Shown here piece by piece: positions 51,983-62,753 of a stretch of DNA of 64,000 bases (the stretch's first letter is position 1; each line of letters opens with the position of its first letter). The stretch comes from Marinilactibacillus kalidii (GTDB taxonomy: Bacteria > Bacillota > Bacilli > Lactobacillales > Carnobacteriaceae_A), in NCBI RefSeq assembly GCF_017599325.1, contig NZ_JAGFVM010000037.1, forward strand, positions 1-64,000, given 5' to 3'. Made by a program: the position numbers and the translations under genes. Below the pieces are notes generated by a model, which made no database searches, was not told where the DNA came from, and saw only the letters and a list, made by a program, of their open reading frames with translations.

Positions 51983-52552
51983 ATGCAAAAAACGATTGAA
52001 ACAACTGATATACGCAAAATACGTACACGCAAGTTCATTATTGATGCATTCTTTGAGTTATTAAAGAAAAAATCATTTGAAACAATAAGGATCAGTGATA
52101 TTACGACGATGGCAATGATCAATCGAGCGACTTTTTATAATCATTTCACAGATAAATATGAATTATTTGAAGTCGTTACAAAGGAAATTATTATGGAGAA
52201 TGTCCGTAACCAATTGGCAGAAACAACCAATTTTTGTCAAAATACATTGACCAATGTATTTGTGGCATTGACGAATTACCATAATGAATTACACGCACTA
52301 TGCTCTAAAAGCTATGAAGAAATGGCCAATATCAATGAAATGATCTTAAGGAAAGAAGTCGAGCGTGTTTTAGTTGAATCATTAACGCTGAAGTACACTG
52401 ATAAACGTCCTGAAGAGATTCAAAATGTTGCTGCTGTATTTAGTTGGATGCTATATGGTGCGGCATATGAATGGAAGACGAATAGTAGATTAGCACCAGA
52501 AGCCTATTTTGCAAAAACGATGGGCTCAATTGAATCAATATTAAGTGAGTAA
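51983..52552 (+). CDS. TetR-family transcriptional regulator
   Basis: 189 aa from ATG 51983 (AGG six bases upstream; the upstream ATG at 51959 has no site). The N-terminal helix-turn-helix reads SFETIRISDITTMAMINRATFYNHFTDKYELF, close to the consensus (ThrPheTyr then HF). The C-terminal ligand-binding part belongs to the TetR_C_7/DhaS-like type. Divergent from the FMN reductase gene, so a quinone or redox-active compound is a likely inducer (inference). Confidence 0.88.
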   Translation: MQKTIETTDIRKIRTRKFIIDAFFELLKKKSFETIRISDITTMAMINRATFYNHFTDKYELFEVVTKEIIMENVRNQLAETTNFCQNTLTNVFVALTNYHNELHALCSKSYEEMANINEMILRKEVERVLVESLTLKYTDKRPEEIQNVAAVFSWMLYGAAYEWKTNSRLAPEAYFAKTMGSIESILSE

Positions 52553-52564
52553 GTATCGTTATAG

Positions 52565-52603
52565 AAACTAGAACAGACAATTTATTTCTGTTCTAGTTTT
52601 TAT
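52565..52603 (+). terminator. Rho-independent terminator of the TetR gene
   Basis: 13-bp perfect stem (52565-52577 with 52587-52599), 9-nt loop, U-rich tail. Confidence 0.9.
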
Positions 52604-52683
52604 TTTTGTTCAAAAAATGAGATAATACATACAACTTGAGTTACATAGACTTGAAGTAATCGCATGTGAACGGAGAAAAATAA

Positions 52684-53616
52684 ATGATTTCCTATTATAA
52701 TTTTGGAGAAGAAGTGAATAAAAGCTCAAAAGCAGCCGCTGAATGGGTTTCTGTAACTAATCCTACAAGTGAGGATATCGAATACCTATCTCAACATTTT
52801 GATTTACCAAGAGATTTGTTTGTATCAGAATACTTTCCAGAAAACATTACAGAAATTGAACAAATAAACTCTGAAGTATTAGGAGAATGTTTGTATGTTG
52901 TTTTGATCAACTACAACGAAGTAGAACCACACTCTGTGGAAAAGGGGTTATACCCCGTAACCTTTATCTTTAATGAAGATATGCTGATAACAATATCAGA
53001 CGAAAAAGATCAATCTATCTTACCCTCCATTCAAAACGAAGTCGATGCCGAGGTGAATTCGGGTGAGTTGATCGCAAGTTTTATCCAGAATATGTATCAA
53101 CTCTATATCGCTGAACTTATCGATTTGAAAGTAAGAATCGATGACATCGATCACCGAGCTCGAAACACTACTAAACGTGAGACGCTTCTTGATTTAACGG
53201 ATGCTGAGCGGGATATGGTGTTTTTGGAACAGACGTTAGATGATCAAAAACAAACGATATTGAGTTTGCTTGAAAGAGATTTATTTAAGAAAATGAATGT
53301 AGAAGAGCGCTCAATCAAAGAAATTCATAAAAAAATTCGTAAGTCTGACCGCTTAGTAGAAATATACAGGGATTTGATTGATACGACTGGTGGTTTGATC
53401 TCTGATATGATTGATAATCGATTGAATGGTATCATGGAATTTTTGGATTCTGCTCAACTAGTGATTGCCATTCCAACACTGATTTTTAGTTTATGGGGCA
53501 TCAATACAGGTGGTCTATTTGGTACCGACACACCGCTTGGTTCGCTGATTGTTGTTATTTTAGCTGGATTACTTGGTCTAGCCACCTTTATTTATTTAAA
53601 AAAGAAAGAATACTAA
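52684..53616 (+). CDS. CorA-family divalent cation transporter
   Basis: 310 aa. A cytoplasmic N-terminal domain (about residues 1-240) with a long helix, then two transmembrane helices (about 250-270 and 283-303) joined by a short loop. The normally invariant GMN selectivity motif reads GIN (LWGINTGGLFG), an unusual change for Mg2+ channels. The basic end KKKEY is typical. Expected to pass Mg2+ or another divalent ion; the GIN variant makes ion choice less certain. Single gene; no M-box RNA upstream. Confidence 0.88.
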   Translation: MISYYNFGEEVNKSSKAAAEWVSVTNPTSEDIEYLSQHFDLPRDLFVSEYFPENITEIEQINSEVLGECLYVVLINYNEVEPHSVEKGLYPVTFIFNEDMLITISDEKDQSILPSIQNEVDAEVNSGELIASFIQNMYQLYIAELIDLKVRIDDIDHRARNTTKRETLLDLTDAERDMVFLEQTLDDQKQTILSLLERDLFKKMNVEERSIKEIHKKIRKSDRLVEIYRDLIDTTGGLISDMIDNRLNGIMEFLDSAQLVIAIPTLIFSLWGINTGGLFGTDTPLGSLIVVILAGLLGLATFIYLKKKEY

Positions 53617-53656
53617 AAAAGCAGAATCCCTATTCCTATGGGATTCTGCTTTTCTA
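53617..53656. terminator. Bidirectional terminator
   Basis: 14-bp perfect stem (53617-53630 with 53640-53653) between the CorA gene and the convergent aldo-keto reductase gene. Confidence 0.92.
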
Positions 53657-53658
53657 TT

Positions 53659-54606
53659 TTATTTTAATTTGAATGATGGTGGGAAGACACTAGCGATAAA
53701 TTTACATTCATCTTCAGTTAATTGAATTTTAGCAGCTTCTAAATTTTGTTCCATCTGTTTGCGATTTCTTGCACCAGGTATAACAGCATCGACTACGTTT
53801 TTAGATAAATAATAGGCTAAGACGATATTTTGCAAGCCAGTCTGATATTTTTCTGCTAAAGGTCTAATTTGGTCAACCTTTCCAAGGATATCGCTATAAG
53901 TTGGATCCTGGAATTGAGGACGACTTTTTTGACGGGCTGTCAATTGGGTATGTTGATCGTATTTACCTGCAAGTAATCCGGAAGCGAATGGGAAATACGG
54001 AATAAAACTAATGTTATGTTCCTGGTAATATTGGAATACTTTGCTTTCAGCTTCTTGATTCAACAAGTTATACTCATCTTGTACGACATCAATATCTTGG
54101 TGAACATTGGCTTCTTTGATTTGATCAAATGAGAAGTTTGATACGCCGATTGAACGAATCTTACCTTGTTCTTTAAGACGAGAAAGCGCACCAATTGCTT
54201 CAGCTTTAGGTGTATGCTCATCAGGGAAATGGATATAATAAAGATCGATATAGTCTGTCTGTAAACGTTGAAGACTATTTTCTACTTGTTTTGTTAGAAA
54301 TTCTGGTGAATTATTCAACGTCAATTCACCATCAACATATTCATGTGCACCTTTTGTAGCGATGACGACATCTTGACGTAAGTTGTTCTTTTTAAGGGTA
54401 TTTCCAATGATTGATTCAGATTTGCCATCACCATAAATGAAAGCTGTATCGATAAAGTTCAATCCCTTATCAATCGCATCCAGCAAAATATCGCCGCCAT
54501 ACTCGGTGTTTGTTGAAGCGTCAGCATCACTGATTTTATTCGCACCAAGTCCAATTGGATGTACCTTTAAACCTGATCTACCTAATGTAACAAATTCACT
54601 CATCAA
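53659..54606 (-). CDS. Aldo/keto reductase
   Basis: 315 aa TIM-barrel NADPH-dependent oxidoreductase. The catalytic tetrad is visible: Asp in NFIDTAFIYG, Tyr in the same segment, Lys in VIATKGAHEY and His in YYIHFPDE. The NADP-binding end PGARNRKQMEQNL is present. The start ATG at 54606 follows AAAGGAG. Related to the YvgN/PLP-type group acting on aldehydes or ketones; substrate unknown. Confidence 0.92.
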   Translation of the reverse strand: MMSEFVTLGRSGLKVHPIGLGANKISDADASTNTEYGGDILLDAIDKGLNFIDTAFIYGDGKSESIIGNTLKKNNLRQDVVIATKGAHEYVDGELTLNNSPEFLTKQVENSLQRLQTDYIDLYYIHFPDEHTPKAEAIGALSRLKEQGKIRSIGVSNFSFDQIKEANVHQDIDVVQDEYNLLNQEAESKVFQYYQEHNISFIPYFPFASGLLAGKYDQHTQLTARQKSRPQFQDPTYSDILGKVDQIRPLAEKYQTGLQNIVLAYYLSKNVVDAVIPGARNRKQMEQNLEAAKIQLTEDECKFIASVFPPSFKLK

Positions 54607-54759
54607 ATCTCTCCTTTAAATAGTTTTCTACTTCTTATTATATAGTAAAAAAAATCAGAAATCAGAATGATATGCTCGAATCAGTAAATTAGTTGCAATT
54701 TTTTATAAAGAGCGTTATTTTAAAGATAAGATAATTTTTGATTCTAAGGAGGAATTGTG

Positions 54760-54930
54760 ATGAATAAATTAAGAAGATCAAGATCAGATCGTTGGCTTAC
54801 AGGTGTTTGTGGTGGTATTGCAGAATATATGGACGTACCATCTATTGCAGTGCGCTTAGTCTTTCTTGTAGCTTCTCCACTATTTTGGGTCTACATTATT
54901 ATGGCGTTCTTAATACCTGAAGAAGATTAA
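54760..54930 (+). CDS. PspC-domain membrane protein
   Basis: 56 aa. ATG 54760 with AAGGAGG nine bases upstream. The sequence NKLRRSRSDRWLTGVCGGIA is the hallmark of PspC domains (basic arm, GVCGGIAEY), followed by a transmembrane helix ending AFLIPEED. PspC proteins respond to envelope stress and in Lactobacillales are targets of LiaFSR-type systems. Single gene with its own terminator. Confidence 0.92.
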   Translation: MNKLRRSRSDRWLTGVCGGIAEYMDVPSIAVRLVFLVASPLFWVYIIMAFLIPEED

Positions 54931-54950
54931 TCCATTCATTTGAATTGAAA

Positions 54951-54989
54951 AAGCTTCGTGAGACTGTTGAGGTCTTGCGAAGTTTTTTC
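54951..54989 (+). terminator. Rho-independent terminator of the PspC gene
   Basis: Arms around GCTTCG and CGAAG with inner AGAC/GGTCT pairing, then TTTTTTCTTTT. Confidence 0.85.
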
Positions 54990-55069
54990 TTTTAAGATAT
55001 ATTTTCTATGAACAGACTGCTATACTCATCTTAGATTGATCGGACAAACTAGCAAAAGTAGGTGAACAA

Positions 55070-55522
55070 ATGAATACGATTCTAATAAAAAAAATAACGA
55101 CAGAAGACAGTGAATATCAAGGATCACTAAGATTAAGAGAACAAGTTTTAAGAAAGCCACTCGGCATTCGTTTGGAAGACGAAGCAAAATCATCAGAAGA
55201 AACGGCCCATCACTTTGTGGCACTCTATGAACAGACTGTAGTGGGGACACTTTTTTTAATTGAAACAGAGGAGAGCGTTTATCAGATGCGACAAGTCGCT
55301 GTGGACCAAGCGTATCAAGGTAAAGCAACCGGCAAACAATTAGTAAAAGTAGCTGAAAAATGGGCAGATAATGCTGGAGTGAAAAAGATTTGGATGCATG
55401 CTAGAGAGAATGCATGGCCATTTTACGAGTCTTTAGGTTACCACTATACGAGTGATGACTATATGCAAATTGGTATCGTACATAAGACGATGGAGAAAAG
55501 CTTTATTAATAAAAAGGAATAA
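55070..55522 (+). CDS. GNAT-family N-acetyltransferase
   Basis: 150 aa. The acetyl-CoA motif is visible as QVAVDQAYQGKATGKQLVKVAEK (the Q/RxxGxG/A type), followed by IWMHARENAWPFYESLGY, as in the ElaA/YjcF-like group. The start follows TAGGTGA. Substrate unknown. Monocistronic, between terminators. Confidence 0.87.
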   Translation: MNTILIKKITTEDSEYQGSLRLREQVLRKPLGIRLEDEAKSSEETAHHFVALYEQTVVGTLFLIETEESVYQMRQVAVDQAYQGKATGKQLVKVAEKWADNAGVKKIWMHARENAWPFYESLGYHYTSDDYMQIGIVHKTMEKSFINKKE

Positions 55523-55523
55523 A

Positions 55524-55563
55524 AAAGCAGGCTGTATCTCATCATTGAGAGGCAGCCTGCTTT
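55524..55563. terminator. Bidirectional terminator
   Basis: 11-bp stem AAAGCAGGCTG/CAGCCTGCTTT with inner TCTC/GAGA pairing, between the GNAT gene and the convergent AEC transporter gene. Confidence 0.9.
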
Positions 55564-55580
55564 GTATTTATAGATCAACA

Positions 55581-56492
55581 TCACGCTAGTAGTGTTAATG
55601 CAATGGTCATCAGAAGCAAGGAAATGATCATGCTAATAGATGATAGAAAACTCGAGGTGGAGCGTTCGTTACCATAAATGATCATATTGATTGTAGAAAC
55701 AGTACCGACTGGGGCGAGTACGACTAGTACTAATGAAAGTCGGACAAGTGCGGGTAACGGTAGTAAAAAATAAAAACCAATAGCGACTGGAATGACTAAT
55801 GTGTAACGAATAGAAAGCACCTTCGCAATTTTTTTAAGGGCACGTTTATCCATTTCGATTTCCAGATAGAGTCCAATCATAAACATAGATAAGAAAGCAT
55901 TCCCGCTAGCGAATAGTTGGACAACTGAAGAAATACTTGTTGGCACTGAGATGCCAATAAGTGCTAGCACTAACATAATCGTATAGGTTGTGAAAGCAGG
56001 TGAACGGAATAAGCGAAAGACTCTTTTTAAGTAACTGGATTCTTCTCTTTCTTGCCCAAGAATATGATCGACAATCATTGGTGATCCGCCAAAAAGCATT
56101 AACGCATTGCCCATATCAAAACTACCAATAAAGGGAATAGCAGCGGGAAATAGACCTTGAACAAAGGGAATAGTGAAATTTCCAATATTGAATCCGCCTT
56201 GGGAGAACATCATCATAGAACGCTCAGGGAAAGTTTTCTGTCTCCAGAATAAACTACCAATTAGCATTAAAACAATATTACAAAGTAAGCCAAGTCCAAT
56301 CATAATGAATAGCAAAATATCTACTTGGACCGCATTAAATCCGACGATAATCGTAGCGGGTAAAGTAATATTTAACACGATTTTCTGTAAAATCGTGCCA
56401 TCTGTTGACCTTAAAATACCGAATTTTTTGAACAGATAGGCGGTTAATACAACGAGTAGGAAACTGAAAGATTGCAGAAAAATAGACGACAT
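55581..56492 (-). CDS. AEC-family transporter (auxin-efflux-carrier-like)
   Basis: 303 aa integral membrane protein with eight to ten helices. It starts with a helix containing FLLVVLTAYLFKKFGIL and a conserved NITLPATIIVGF segment (Asn-Ile-x-Leu-Pro-Ala), followed by SQGGFNIGNFTIPFVQGLF, both typical of AEC (Mem_trans) permeases that move malate, malonate or other carboxylates. Separate transcription unit on the minus strand. Confidence 0.88.
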   Translation of the reverse strand: MSSIFLQSFSFLLVVLTAYLFKKFGILRSTDGTILQKIVLNITLPATIIVGFNAVQVDILLFIMIGLGLLCNIVLMLIGSLFWRQKTFPERSMMMFSQGGFNIGNFTIPFVQGLFPAAIPFIGSFDMGNALMLFGGSPMIVDHILGQEREESSYLKRVFRLFRSPAFTTYTIMLVLALIGISVPTSISSVVQLFASGNAFLSMFMIGLYLEIEMDKRALKKIAKVLSIRYTLVIPVAIGFYFLLPLPALVRLSLVLVVLAPVGTVSTINMIIYGNERSTSSFLSSISMIISLLLMTIALTLLA

Positions 56493-56585
56493 ATATGGAA
56501 ACTCCTCAATGAGATTTGTACGATGCTTTCATGACTAATCATAAGGGGTTGAGTATGAATGTTCAAGTCATTCGCTAGTTATAAG

Positions 56586-56623
56586 AAAAGCATGTCCCCA
56601 TTTAAACGAGGGACATGCTTTTT
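56586..56623 (-). terminator. Terminator of the first 4HB chemoreceptor gene
   Basis: 13-bp perfect stem (56611-56623 with 56586-56598 region) around GCATGTCCC/GGGACATGC; the minus strand ends in CTTTTCTTAT. A U-run on the plus side makes it bidirectional. Confidence 0.9.
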
Positions 56624-56644
56624 ATAATGAATCGAAAAATTTAA

Positions 56645-58402
56645 TTAAACTTCAAAAACTTGTATCTGAGTTTCGAGATCTTGTGCAATGTCGACTAATT
56701 GAGAAATTTTACCTCCGTCACCGGCGATTTCTTCCATCGAACTACTAATTTGCTGTGTAGCTGCAGAAGTTTCTTCTACGCCCGCTGCCGATTCCTCAGA
56801 AACTGAAGCAACTTCTTCGATAGATGCATTCATTTCATCTGTATTGGTCTTGATTTCAGATAAGTTTGTATTGATGATATCAACACTAGCGGCAACATTA
56901 TCCAGAGATTTAGAAATCTGTTTAAATGTATCGCCAGTAGCCTTGATTTGAGTCGTACCACTTTGGACTTCAGCGTAACCTTGTTGAAGTGACTCACTAA
57001 CACTTTTTGATTCGACTTGTATCGTGTGAACAAAACCAGTAATTTCAGATACGGAAATATCTACTTGCTCTGCTAATTTACGAACTTCATCGGCAACGAC
57101 AGCGAAACCTTTTCCATGTTCGCCAGCTCTAGCTGCTTCGATTGCAGCATTTAATGCTAATAAGTTTGTCTGATCTGCAACACTTTGGATAATTTCAACA
57201 AGTTTAGAAATTTCTTGTGTCTGAGTATCTAGTTGATCTACTTTAGCAACGGATTCTCTTACGATCTCATTGATTTTAACCATTTGTGATTCAGAAGATT
57301 CCATTAACGTACGACCGTTATTTGTTTCGTCCATAACTTTATTCGATAAGACCTTAATAAATTGACCGTTTTCAGTAGTTGTATCTACTTTTTTGGCAAA
57401 ATCGTTCATGATTGTTGATAGCTTGCTTGCTGTATTTGCTTGACTTTCAGAACCTTCCGAAAGTTCTTGCATCGTCATAGCGACTTGGTCTGTTCCAGAA
57501 ACAACTTCAGATGAAGTATCAAATAGTTCTTTCGTGTTATAGGTTAATGTCTGAGATACATCTGAGATACTACCTACAAGTGCTTTCAAGCGATCTTGCA
57601 TGATGTTCGTTGATTCAGATAATTGACCGGTCTCGTCTTGGGAAAGAATCGGTAAATGTGGATTTTTCAGTTTTCCTCTACGGACGATATCCATGCGATT
57701 CATGACAGCTTTTATCGGTTTAGAGATGACACGGGCAGTGTAAATGGCAATGATTAGGCCTAAAGTCACTACAATCACTGCACTAATAATATTAGTGAGT
57801 GATGTAGACTTAGTCATCGTTAAGACGTCAGAACCAGCTTTCTCAATTATTTCTTCTCTAGCAATGGAAGCATTTGATAATTCTTCGATCATAGCAGTGG
57901 TAGTAGGAGCTAAAGCATTCATATTCGCCAAGGCTTGTTCCGTATCACCACTATCATATACTGAAATAACATCATTGATAAGTGCATCTGACCATTCTTG
58001 GTGGGTAACAACTAAAGCTTTTGCGGTATCAGAAGTAGATAATTCTCCAATTCTTTCAAAGTAGGGCATTGCGGCTGCTGTGTTATCACCGACTCTACTT
58101 TTATAAAAAGGATCTCCTGTAGCAAGGTAGCTTCTGACATTATACGCACGTCTGGTAACAGAAAAAGCGGCACGTTCATCAGCAATCATCAATGGAACTT
58201 CGTAGTCGACCATCATTTCTGTATCGTCTTGAATCTTCTGGCTGGAAATAGTCGTAGCAGTCACTAAAGCGATAACCAATAGAAGGACTAAACCAAATCC
58301 AAATAATATTCTGGACTGTATACTCTTAAATTTTATCCATCTTTTCTTTTCTACCTTTTCTTTACGCTGTTTCTTTTTTTCTTTTTTTTCTGCTGCTGCC
58401 AT
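56645..58402 (-). CDS. Methyl-accepting chemotaxis protein, 4HB type, copy 1
   Basis: 585 aa. A Lys-rich cytoplasmic start (about 28 residues) precedes the first transmembrane helix (about 33-52), a four-helix-bundle sensor (about 55-205, containing [19 protein letters not shown]), a second helix (about 206-228), HAMP, and the signalling coiled coil with [20 protein letters not shown] at the tip and methylation-type [13 protein letters not shown] segments. AAGGAG precedes the ATG at 58402. It is the most distant of three tandem paralogs in the sensor domain. Confidence 0.93.
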   Translation of the reverse strand: MAAAEKKEKKKQRKEKVEKKRWIKFKSIQSRILFGFGLVLLLVIALVTATTISSQKIQDDTEMMVDYEVPLMIADERAAFSVTRRAYNVRSYLATGDPFYKSRVGDNTAAAMPYFERIGELSTSDTAKALVVTHQEWSDALINDVISVYDSGDTEQALANMNALAPTTTAMIEELSNASIAREEIIEKAGSDVLTMTKSTSLTNIISAVIVVTLGLIIAIYTARVISKPIKAVMNRMDIVRRGKLKNPHLPILSQDETGQLSESTNIMQDRLKALVGSISDVSQTLTYNTKELFDTSSEVVSGTDQVAMTMQELSEGSESQANTASKLSTIMNDFAKKVDTTTENGQFIKVLSNKVMDETNNGRTLMESSESQMVKINEIVRESVAKVDQLDTQTQEISKLVEIIQSVADQTNLLALNAAIEAARAGEHGKGFAVVADEVRKLAEQVDISVSEITGFVHTIQVESKSVSESLQQGYAEVQSGTTQIKATGDTFKQISKSLDNVAASVDIINTNLSEIKTNTDEMNASIEEVASVSEESAAGVEETSAATQQISSSMEEIAGDGGKISQLVDIAQDLETQIQVFEV

Positions 58403-58663
58403 TTTTCCGTCTCCTTTTAATGATTAGTACAACCGGATTCTTGAATATGTCTATATGTATGTGATAGGAATTTACTCACGAAGTGTGAAAACAGTATCAA
58501 TCGTCTGGTATGTTTGTAGCATAAGAAATGAAGAAGAGATACCTTGAAGGAGCGACTACTCTGAAAAACTACAGATGTAGTTTGATTGCAATATGGGTGT
58601 TTATTGCGCATCTTCTAAAGGGCTCTTTATAAGGCATCTCTTCATTTCACGCTTCGTTTATCA
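58403..58663. other. Leader/spacer upstream of chemoreceptor copy 1
   Basis: About 260 bp with no supported gene, between the sigma-D-like promoter at 58664-58690 and the start at 58402. If the promoter is used, this would be an unusually long 5' leader; no known RNA motif is seen. Confidence 0.45.
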
Positions 58664-58690
58664 TTATCGGAACAAGTTATATAAAATTAA
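58664..58690 (-). promoter_or_regulatory. Candidate sigma-D promoter of chemoreceptor copy 1
   Basis: Minus strand TTAA-N15-TCCGATAA against the TAAA-N15-GCCGATAA consensus: 3 of 4 and 7 of 8 positions, correct spacing. It lies 262 bp before the start codon, farther than usual. Confidence 0.5.
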
Positions 58691-58746
58691 GCTTACATTT
58701 GAGCAACATTCTTTTCACTTGGAAGTTTTAGAAAATTGAAAACAAC

Positions 58747-58780
58747 AAAAAATGCTATTCCTCTAAATGAGAAACAGCAT
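58747..58780 (-). terminator. Rho-independent terminator of chemoreceptor copy 2
   Basis: Imperfect stem ATGCT...AGCAT with inner CTC/GAG pairing and a six-U tail on the minus strand, 10 bp after the stop. Confidence 0.8.
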
Positions 58781-58789
58781 CTTTGTGAA

Positions 58790-60538
58790 TTAAAGTTGAA
58801 ATCCTTTAAGCAAGTTGTCCATGTTCTGTGCAATTTCTACTAGTTGAGAAATTTTACCACTGTCTCCAGCGATTTCTTCCATTGAACTATTGATTTGCTG
58901 AGTGGCAGCAGAGGTCTGTTCAACGCCAGCAGCCGATTCTTCTGATACAGATGCAACTTCTTCGATAGAAACATTCATATCATCCGTATATTGTTTGATT
59001 TCTGAAAGGTTTGTATTGACGATACCTACGCTACTCGCTACGTTTTTCAATGAATGGCTGATTTGTTCAAACGTTTGTGCAGTCGATTGGATTTGAGAAG
59101 TGCCACTTTCTACTTCATTATAGCCATCTTTTAATGATTCACTAACTTCTTTTGAGTCATGTTGAATGGCTTGAACAAAACCAGTAATTTCCTTGACGGA
59201 TATTTCTACTTGTTCAGCTAGTTTTCTAACCTCATCAGCTACAACAGCAAAGCCTTTTCCATGTTCTCCAGCGCGAGCCGCTTCTATAGCAGCGTTTAAT
59301 GCTAATAAGTTTGTTTGATTGGCAACATTCTGGATGATTTCAACCAGTTTAGAAATTTCTTGTGTTTGATGATCTAATTGGTCGACTTTCGTAACAGACT
59401 GCTCGACAATAGCGTGGATTTTTCTCATTTGTTCTTCTGAAGAAGCCATCATCGCTGTTCCCTGAGCAGTTTCTTCCATAACTTTAGTAGAGAGTTGTTC
59501 GATTTTCTGACCATTTTCATTAGTCGAATCAACTTTTCCAGCAAAACTTTCCATAATGCTAGCGAGTTTACTAGCAGTATTTGCCTGATTTTCGGATCCT
59601 TCTGATAATTCTTGCATCGTCATGGCGACTTGTTCAGTTCCGGACATCACTTCAGAAGAAGTCTCGGATAATTCCTTACTGTTATAAGATAGAAGGTAAG
59701 AGACTTCTGAAATACTTGTTAAGATCTCTTTTAGCTTATCTTGCATAGCATTGGTAGCTGTAGCTAGACGTCCAGTTTCATCTTTTGTGTCGATCACGAG
59801 ATAATCGTTATTAAGATTTCCTTGTTCGATTTTATCTAATCTTTCAATAACCATGTTGATTGGTTTAGAAATAGATCGTGCAGTAATGAAAGATATGATA
59901 ACAGAAAATACAACCACAAGGATGCCGGAAATAATATTTGTAATGAACCCTCTAGTGCTCATCGTAATAATTTCTTGACCATTATCTTCGATGCTATCTT
60001 CTCGTTCTCCTGCGATGCCCACCATTTCAGCTGACATACTTTCAGATATAGAAGAGAGGGTTTGTAAATTTTCGGCTGCGCGTTCTTCGTCACCGTTTGC
60101 ATAGATGTCCATGACATCTGAGCGAATACTTGAGGTCCATTCCTCATGCGATGAAGTAAAACTCGTTAAGTCGCGATCAGAGAGTTCAAGTAGTGTTTGG
60201 ATATGGGGCATAACATCTGTAGAAAGTTGTTCGAATGTTTCTCGATAAGATTCATTACCAGTCATCAAATAAGCACGTGCTGCTGAATCTCTTGCTGCGA
60301 GAGAGTAGGTAATGCGTTCATCAGCGATTAAGATAGGTAGGTCATTTTCAAGAATCTCATTAACTGTATTATTTTTCTTCACAGTAGAAATACCTATGAA
60401 GATAATAGCTGCGATAACCATCAAAATAACGATTGAAAATCCAAAAAGAATTTTCAATTTTAAACTTTTAAATCTAAGTAGTGATCCTTTTTTTGAACTA
60501 ACTGTTTTTCTTACATGACTATTGTCTATATTTTCCAT
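58790..60538 (-). CDS. Methyl-accepting chemotaxis protein, 4HB type, copy 2
   Basis: 582 aa from ATG 60538 (GAGAGGTG upstream; the longer frame from 60580 runs through it). Same plan as its neighbours: basic N-terminus, helix (about 30-50), 4HB sensor (about 52-200, with [20 protein letters not shown]), second helix, HAMP, and the signalling domain with [20 protein letters not shown]. The C-terminus DNLLKGFQL matches copy 3 (DNLIKGFQI). Sensor domains of the three have diverged while the signalling halves are nearly identical. Confidence 0.93.
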   Translation of the reverse strand: MENIDNSHVRKTVSSKKGSLLRFKSLKLKILFGFSIVILMVIAAIIFIGISTVKKNNTVNEILENDLPILIADERITYSLAARDSAARAYLMTGNESYRETFEQLSTDVMPHIQTLLELSDRDLTSFTSSHEEWTSSIRSDVMDIYANGDEERAAENLQTLSSISESMSAEMVGIAGEREDSIEDNGQEIITMSTRGFITNIISGILVVVFSVIISFITARSISKPINMVIERLDKIEQGNLNNDYLVIDTKDETGRLATATNAMQDKLKEILTSISEVSYLLSYNSKELSETSSEVMSGTEQVAMTMQELSEGSENQANTASKLASIMESFAGKVDSTNENGQKIEQLSTKVMEETAQGTAMMASSEEQMRKIHAIVEQSVTKVDQLDHQTQEISKLVEIIQNVANQTNLLALNAAIEAARAGEHGKGFAVVADEVRKLAEQVEISVKEITGFVQAIQHDSKEVSESLKDGYNEVESGTSQIQSTAQTFEQISHSLKNVASSVGIVNTNLSEIKQYTDDMNVSIEEVASVSEESAAGVEQTSAATQQINSSMEEIAGDSGKISQLVEIAQNMDNLLKGFQL

Positions 60539-60903
60539 TTTTTCACCTCTCTTTATAAAGTCGACATATGTTTTATACATTTAATATCTTGAAAAAATTG
60601 TTGTTAGATTAGCCTTGTCAAGTGATATGACTTGATGTAATTGTGTATAAAAATCTCAATATGCAATATTGATTTTGATTAGAACATTTATTTCAAGATT
60701 AAAAAGAAAACCGTATAAAGACTAATATAAAGTAAGCTTAATACTTTCAAACTTTATTAAACGTTATAGTAACAATTGTTATAAAAAAATAAAAAAAAGC
60801 AATGAAAAAGATAATTAGTACAAGATTAACTTGTGAACAAAATGTGTCTTTTGGTTTTGCTGTTGAATCTTAGAACATTAATTTGAAAAATATGTAAATA
60901 AAA
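60539..60903. other. Spacer between chemoreceptor genes 2 and 3
   Basis: About 365 bp, very AT-rich, with no gene or sigma-D box recognised. It should contain the promoter of copy 2. Confidence 0.45.
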
Positions 60904-60950
60904 AAATCACTATAGACAACTGACTTGCTTACAGTCGTCTATAGTGATTT
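60904..60950 (-). terminator. Rho-independent terminator of chemoreceptor copy 3
   Basis: 14-bp perfect stem (60937-60950 with 60904-60917) with further ACTG/CAGT pairing inside; A-rich on the plus side gives a U-tail on the minus strand. Confidence 0.92.
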
Positions 60951-60963
60951 CTATTTTGAAGAT

Positions 60964-62727
60964 TTAAATTTGAAACCCTTTTATTAAATTATCCATATTT
61001 TGTGCTAGTTCCACTAGTTGCGAAACTTTTCCGCCGTCTCCAGCAATTTCTTCCATAGAACTATTGATTTGCTGAGTAGCCGCAGAAGTTTCTTCTACTC
61101 CAGCCGCGGATTCTTCAGATACGGATGCAACTTCTTCAATTGATGCATTCATCTCATCTGTATGATGCTTAATTTCCGTTAAGTTTGAATTGACGATAAT
61201 AACACTATTAGCCACATCACTTAAAGATTTACTGATTTGATCAAATGAATGAGCGGTTGACTTGATTTGAGAAGTGCCACTTTCTACTTCATCGTAACCA
61301 GCTTTCAAGGATTCACTAACAGCTTTTGAATCTTGTTGAATAGCTTGAACGAATCCGGTGATTTCATTCACAGATACTTCAACTTGTTCCGCTAGTTTTC
61401 TCACTTCATCGGCTACGACAGCAAAGCCTTTACCATGTTCACCAGCTCTGGCAGCTTCTATAGCAGCATTCAAAGCCAATAAATTCGTTTGATTGGCAAC
61501 ATTTTGGATTATTTCTACAAGTTTAGAAATTTCTTGAGTTTGATTATCGAGTTGATCAACTTTAGCAACCGATTGACTCACAATTTCATGAATTTTTTGC
61601 ATTTGTGCTTCAGAAGAGGCCATCATTGTCGAGCCGTTTGCAGTTTCTTCGATCACTCTACCTGAAAGGCGACTGATATTTTGCCCATTTTCGTTAGTAG
61701 AAGCAACTTTTTCAGCGAATGCTTCCATGATACTTGCCAGCTTGCTAGCAGTATTAGCTTGATTCTCAGATCCTTCAGACAATTCTTGCATGGTCATCGC
61801 GACCTGATCTGTTCCAGACATTACCTCAGAAGAGGTTTCAGATAACTCTTTACTATTGTAAGTGAGCAAGTAAGAGACTTCTGAAATATTCGACAAAATT
61901 TCTTTTAGTTTTTCTTGCATACCATTAGCAGCCGCAGCTAATTTACCAGTTTCATCACGGCTATCAATTGATAGTGGTGCACCTGTAAGGTTTCCACTAG
62001 TAATCTCACCAACTTTTTGCATAACCTTGTTGATTGGAATTGAAATAGATCTTGCCGTCAAGAAAGCGACTAAAATTGCTAGGATGATAACAACCACTGC
62101 AATAATAATATTGATGATAAATGATTGGTTGCTGATATTAACGATATTTTGTCCCGCTTCATCGATTAATTGTTCTCTCTCTCGAGCAGCTGCAGCGAAA
62201 CCATCAAGCATCTCTGTTGTTGTAGCAGACATACTATCTAAGTTGGCAAGTGCTTGTTCCTCGTCACCATTCTGGTAGACATAGAGCACATCATTAAGCA
62301 TAGCTTCTGTCCAAACTTCGTGTTTTTCAGAAAGGTTGGAAATCGTCTCAGAATCTGACAATTCTACTAAGGTGTCCATATAAGGTGTGACCGCTTCTGA
62401 ACTCTCAATGAACATATCGATATAATTTTCTCTACCAGTCATTAAGTAAGCACGGACATTTGTTGAACGCCTCGCAATAGAAAAGCCAACACGCTCATCA
62501 GCGATCATTAAGGGCACATCTTTTTCAATTAAATGATTGGATTCATTATTAGTCTTCATACTCATAATACTACTCTCAATAATTAATCCAATAACAAGAA
62601 TGACGACAAGACCAAATCCAAATAATATTTTACTTTGTATACTTTTGAAACTTAAACGGTTATTCTTCTTCTTTTTATCTTTTTTAACTCTATTTTTTGA
62701 GTTAACTTTGTTAGCTGTAGTTTCCAT
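60964..62727 (-). CDS. Methyl-accepting chemotaxis protein, 4HB type, copy 3
   Basis: 587 aa from ATG 62727; a TTG at 62736 is also in frame, and the AAGGAG at this position does not settle the choice. Lys-rich start ([10 protein letters not shown]), helix (about 35-55), 4HB sensor (about 57-205, with [20 protein letters not shown]), second helix (about 208-230), HAMP, then the signalling domain with [20 protein letters not shown]. Transcription is probably driven from a sigma-D-like site immediately upstream (62754-62780). Confidence 0.93.
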   Translation of the reverse strand: METTANKVNSKNRVKKDKKKKNNRLSFKSIQSKILFGFGLVVILVIGLIIESSIMSMKTNNESNHLIEKDVPLMIADERVGFSIARRSTNVRAYLMTGRENYIDMFIESSEAVTPYMDTLVELSDSETISNLSEKHEVWTEAMLNDVLYVYQNGDEEQALANLDSMSATTTEMLDGFAAAAREREQLIDEAGQNIVNISNQSFIINIIIAVVVIILAILVAFLTARSISIPINKVMQKVGEITSGNLTGAPLSIDSRDETGKLAAAANGMQEKLKEILSNISEVSYLLTYNSKELSETSSEVMSGTDQVAMTMQELSEGSENQANTASKLASIMEAFAEKVASTNENGQNISRLSGRVIEETANGSTMMASSEAQMQKIHEIVSQSVAKVDQLDNQTQEISKLVEIIQNVANQTNLLALNAAIEAARAGEHGKGFAVVADEVRKLAEQVEVSVNEITGFVQAIQQDSKAVSESLKAGYDEVESGTSQIKSTAHSFDQISKSLSDVANSVIIVNSNLTEIKHHTDEMNASIEEVASVSEESAAGVEETSAATQQINSSMEEIAGDGGKVSQLVELAQNMDNLIKGFQI

Positions 62728-62753
62728 AATATGCAACCACTCCTTCTCAGATA

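Noticed and set aside
55026-55328. 100-codon minus-strand frame opposite the GNAT gene
   Set aside because: Antisense to a clear acetyltransferase, with no family match.
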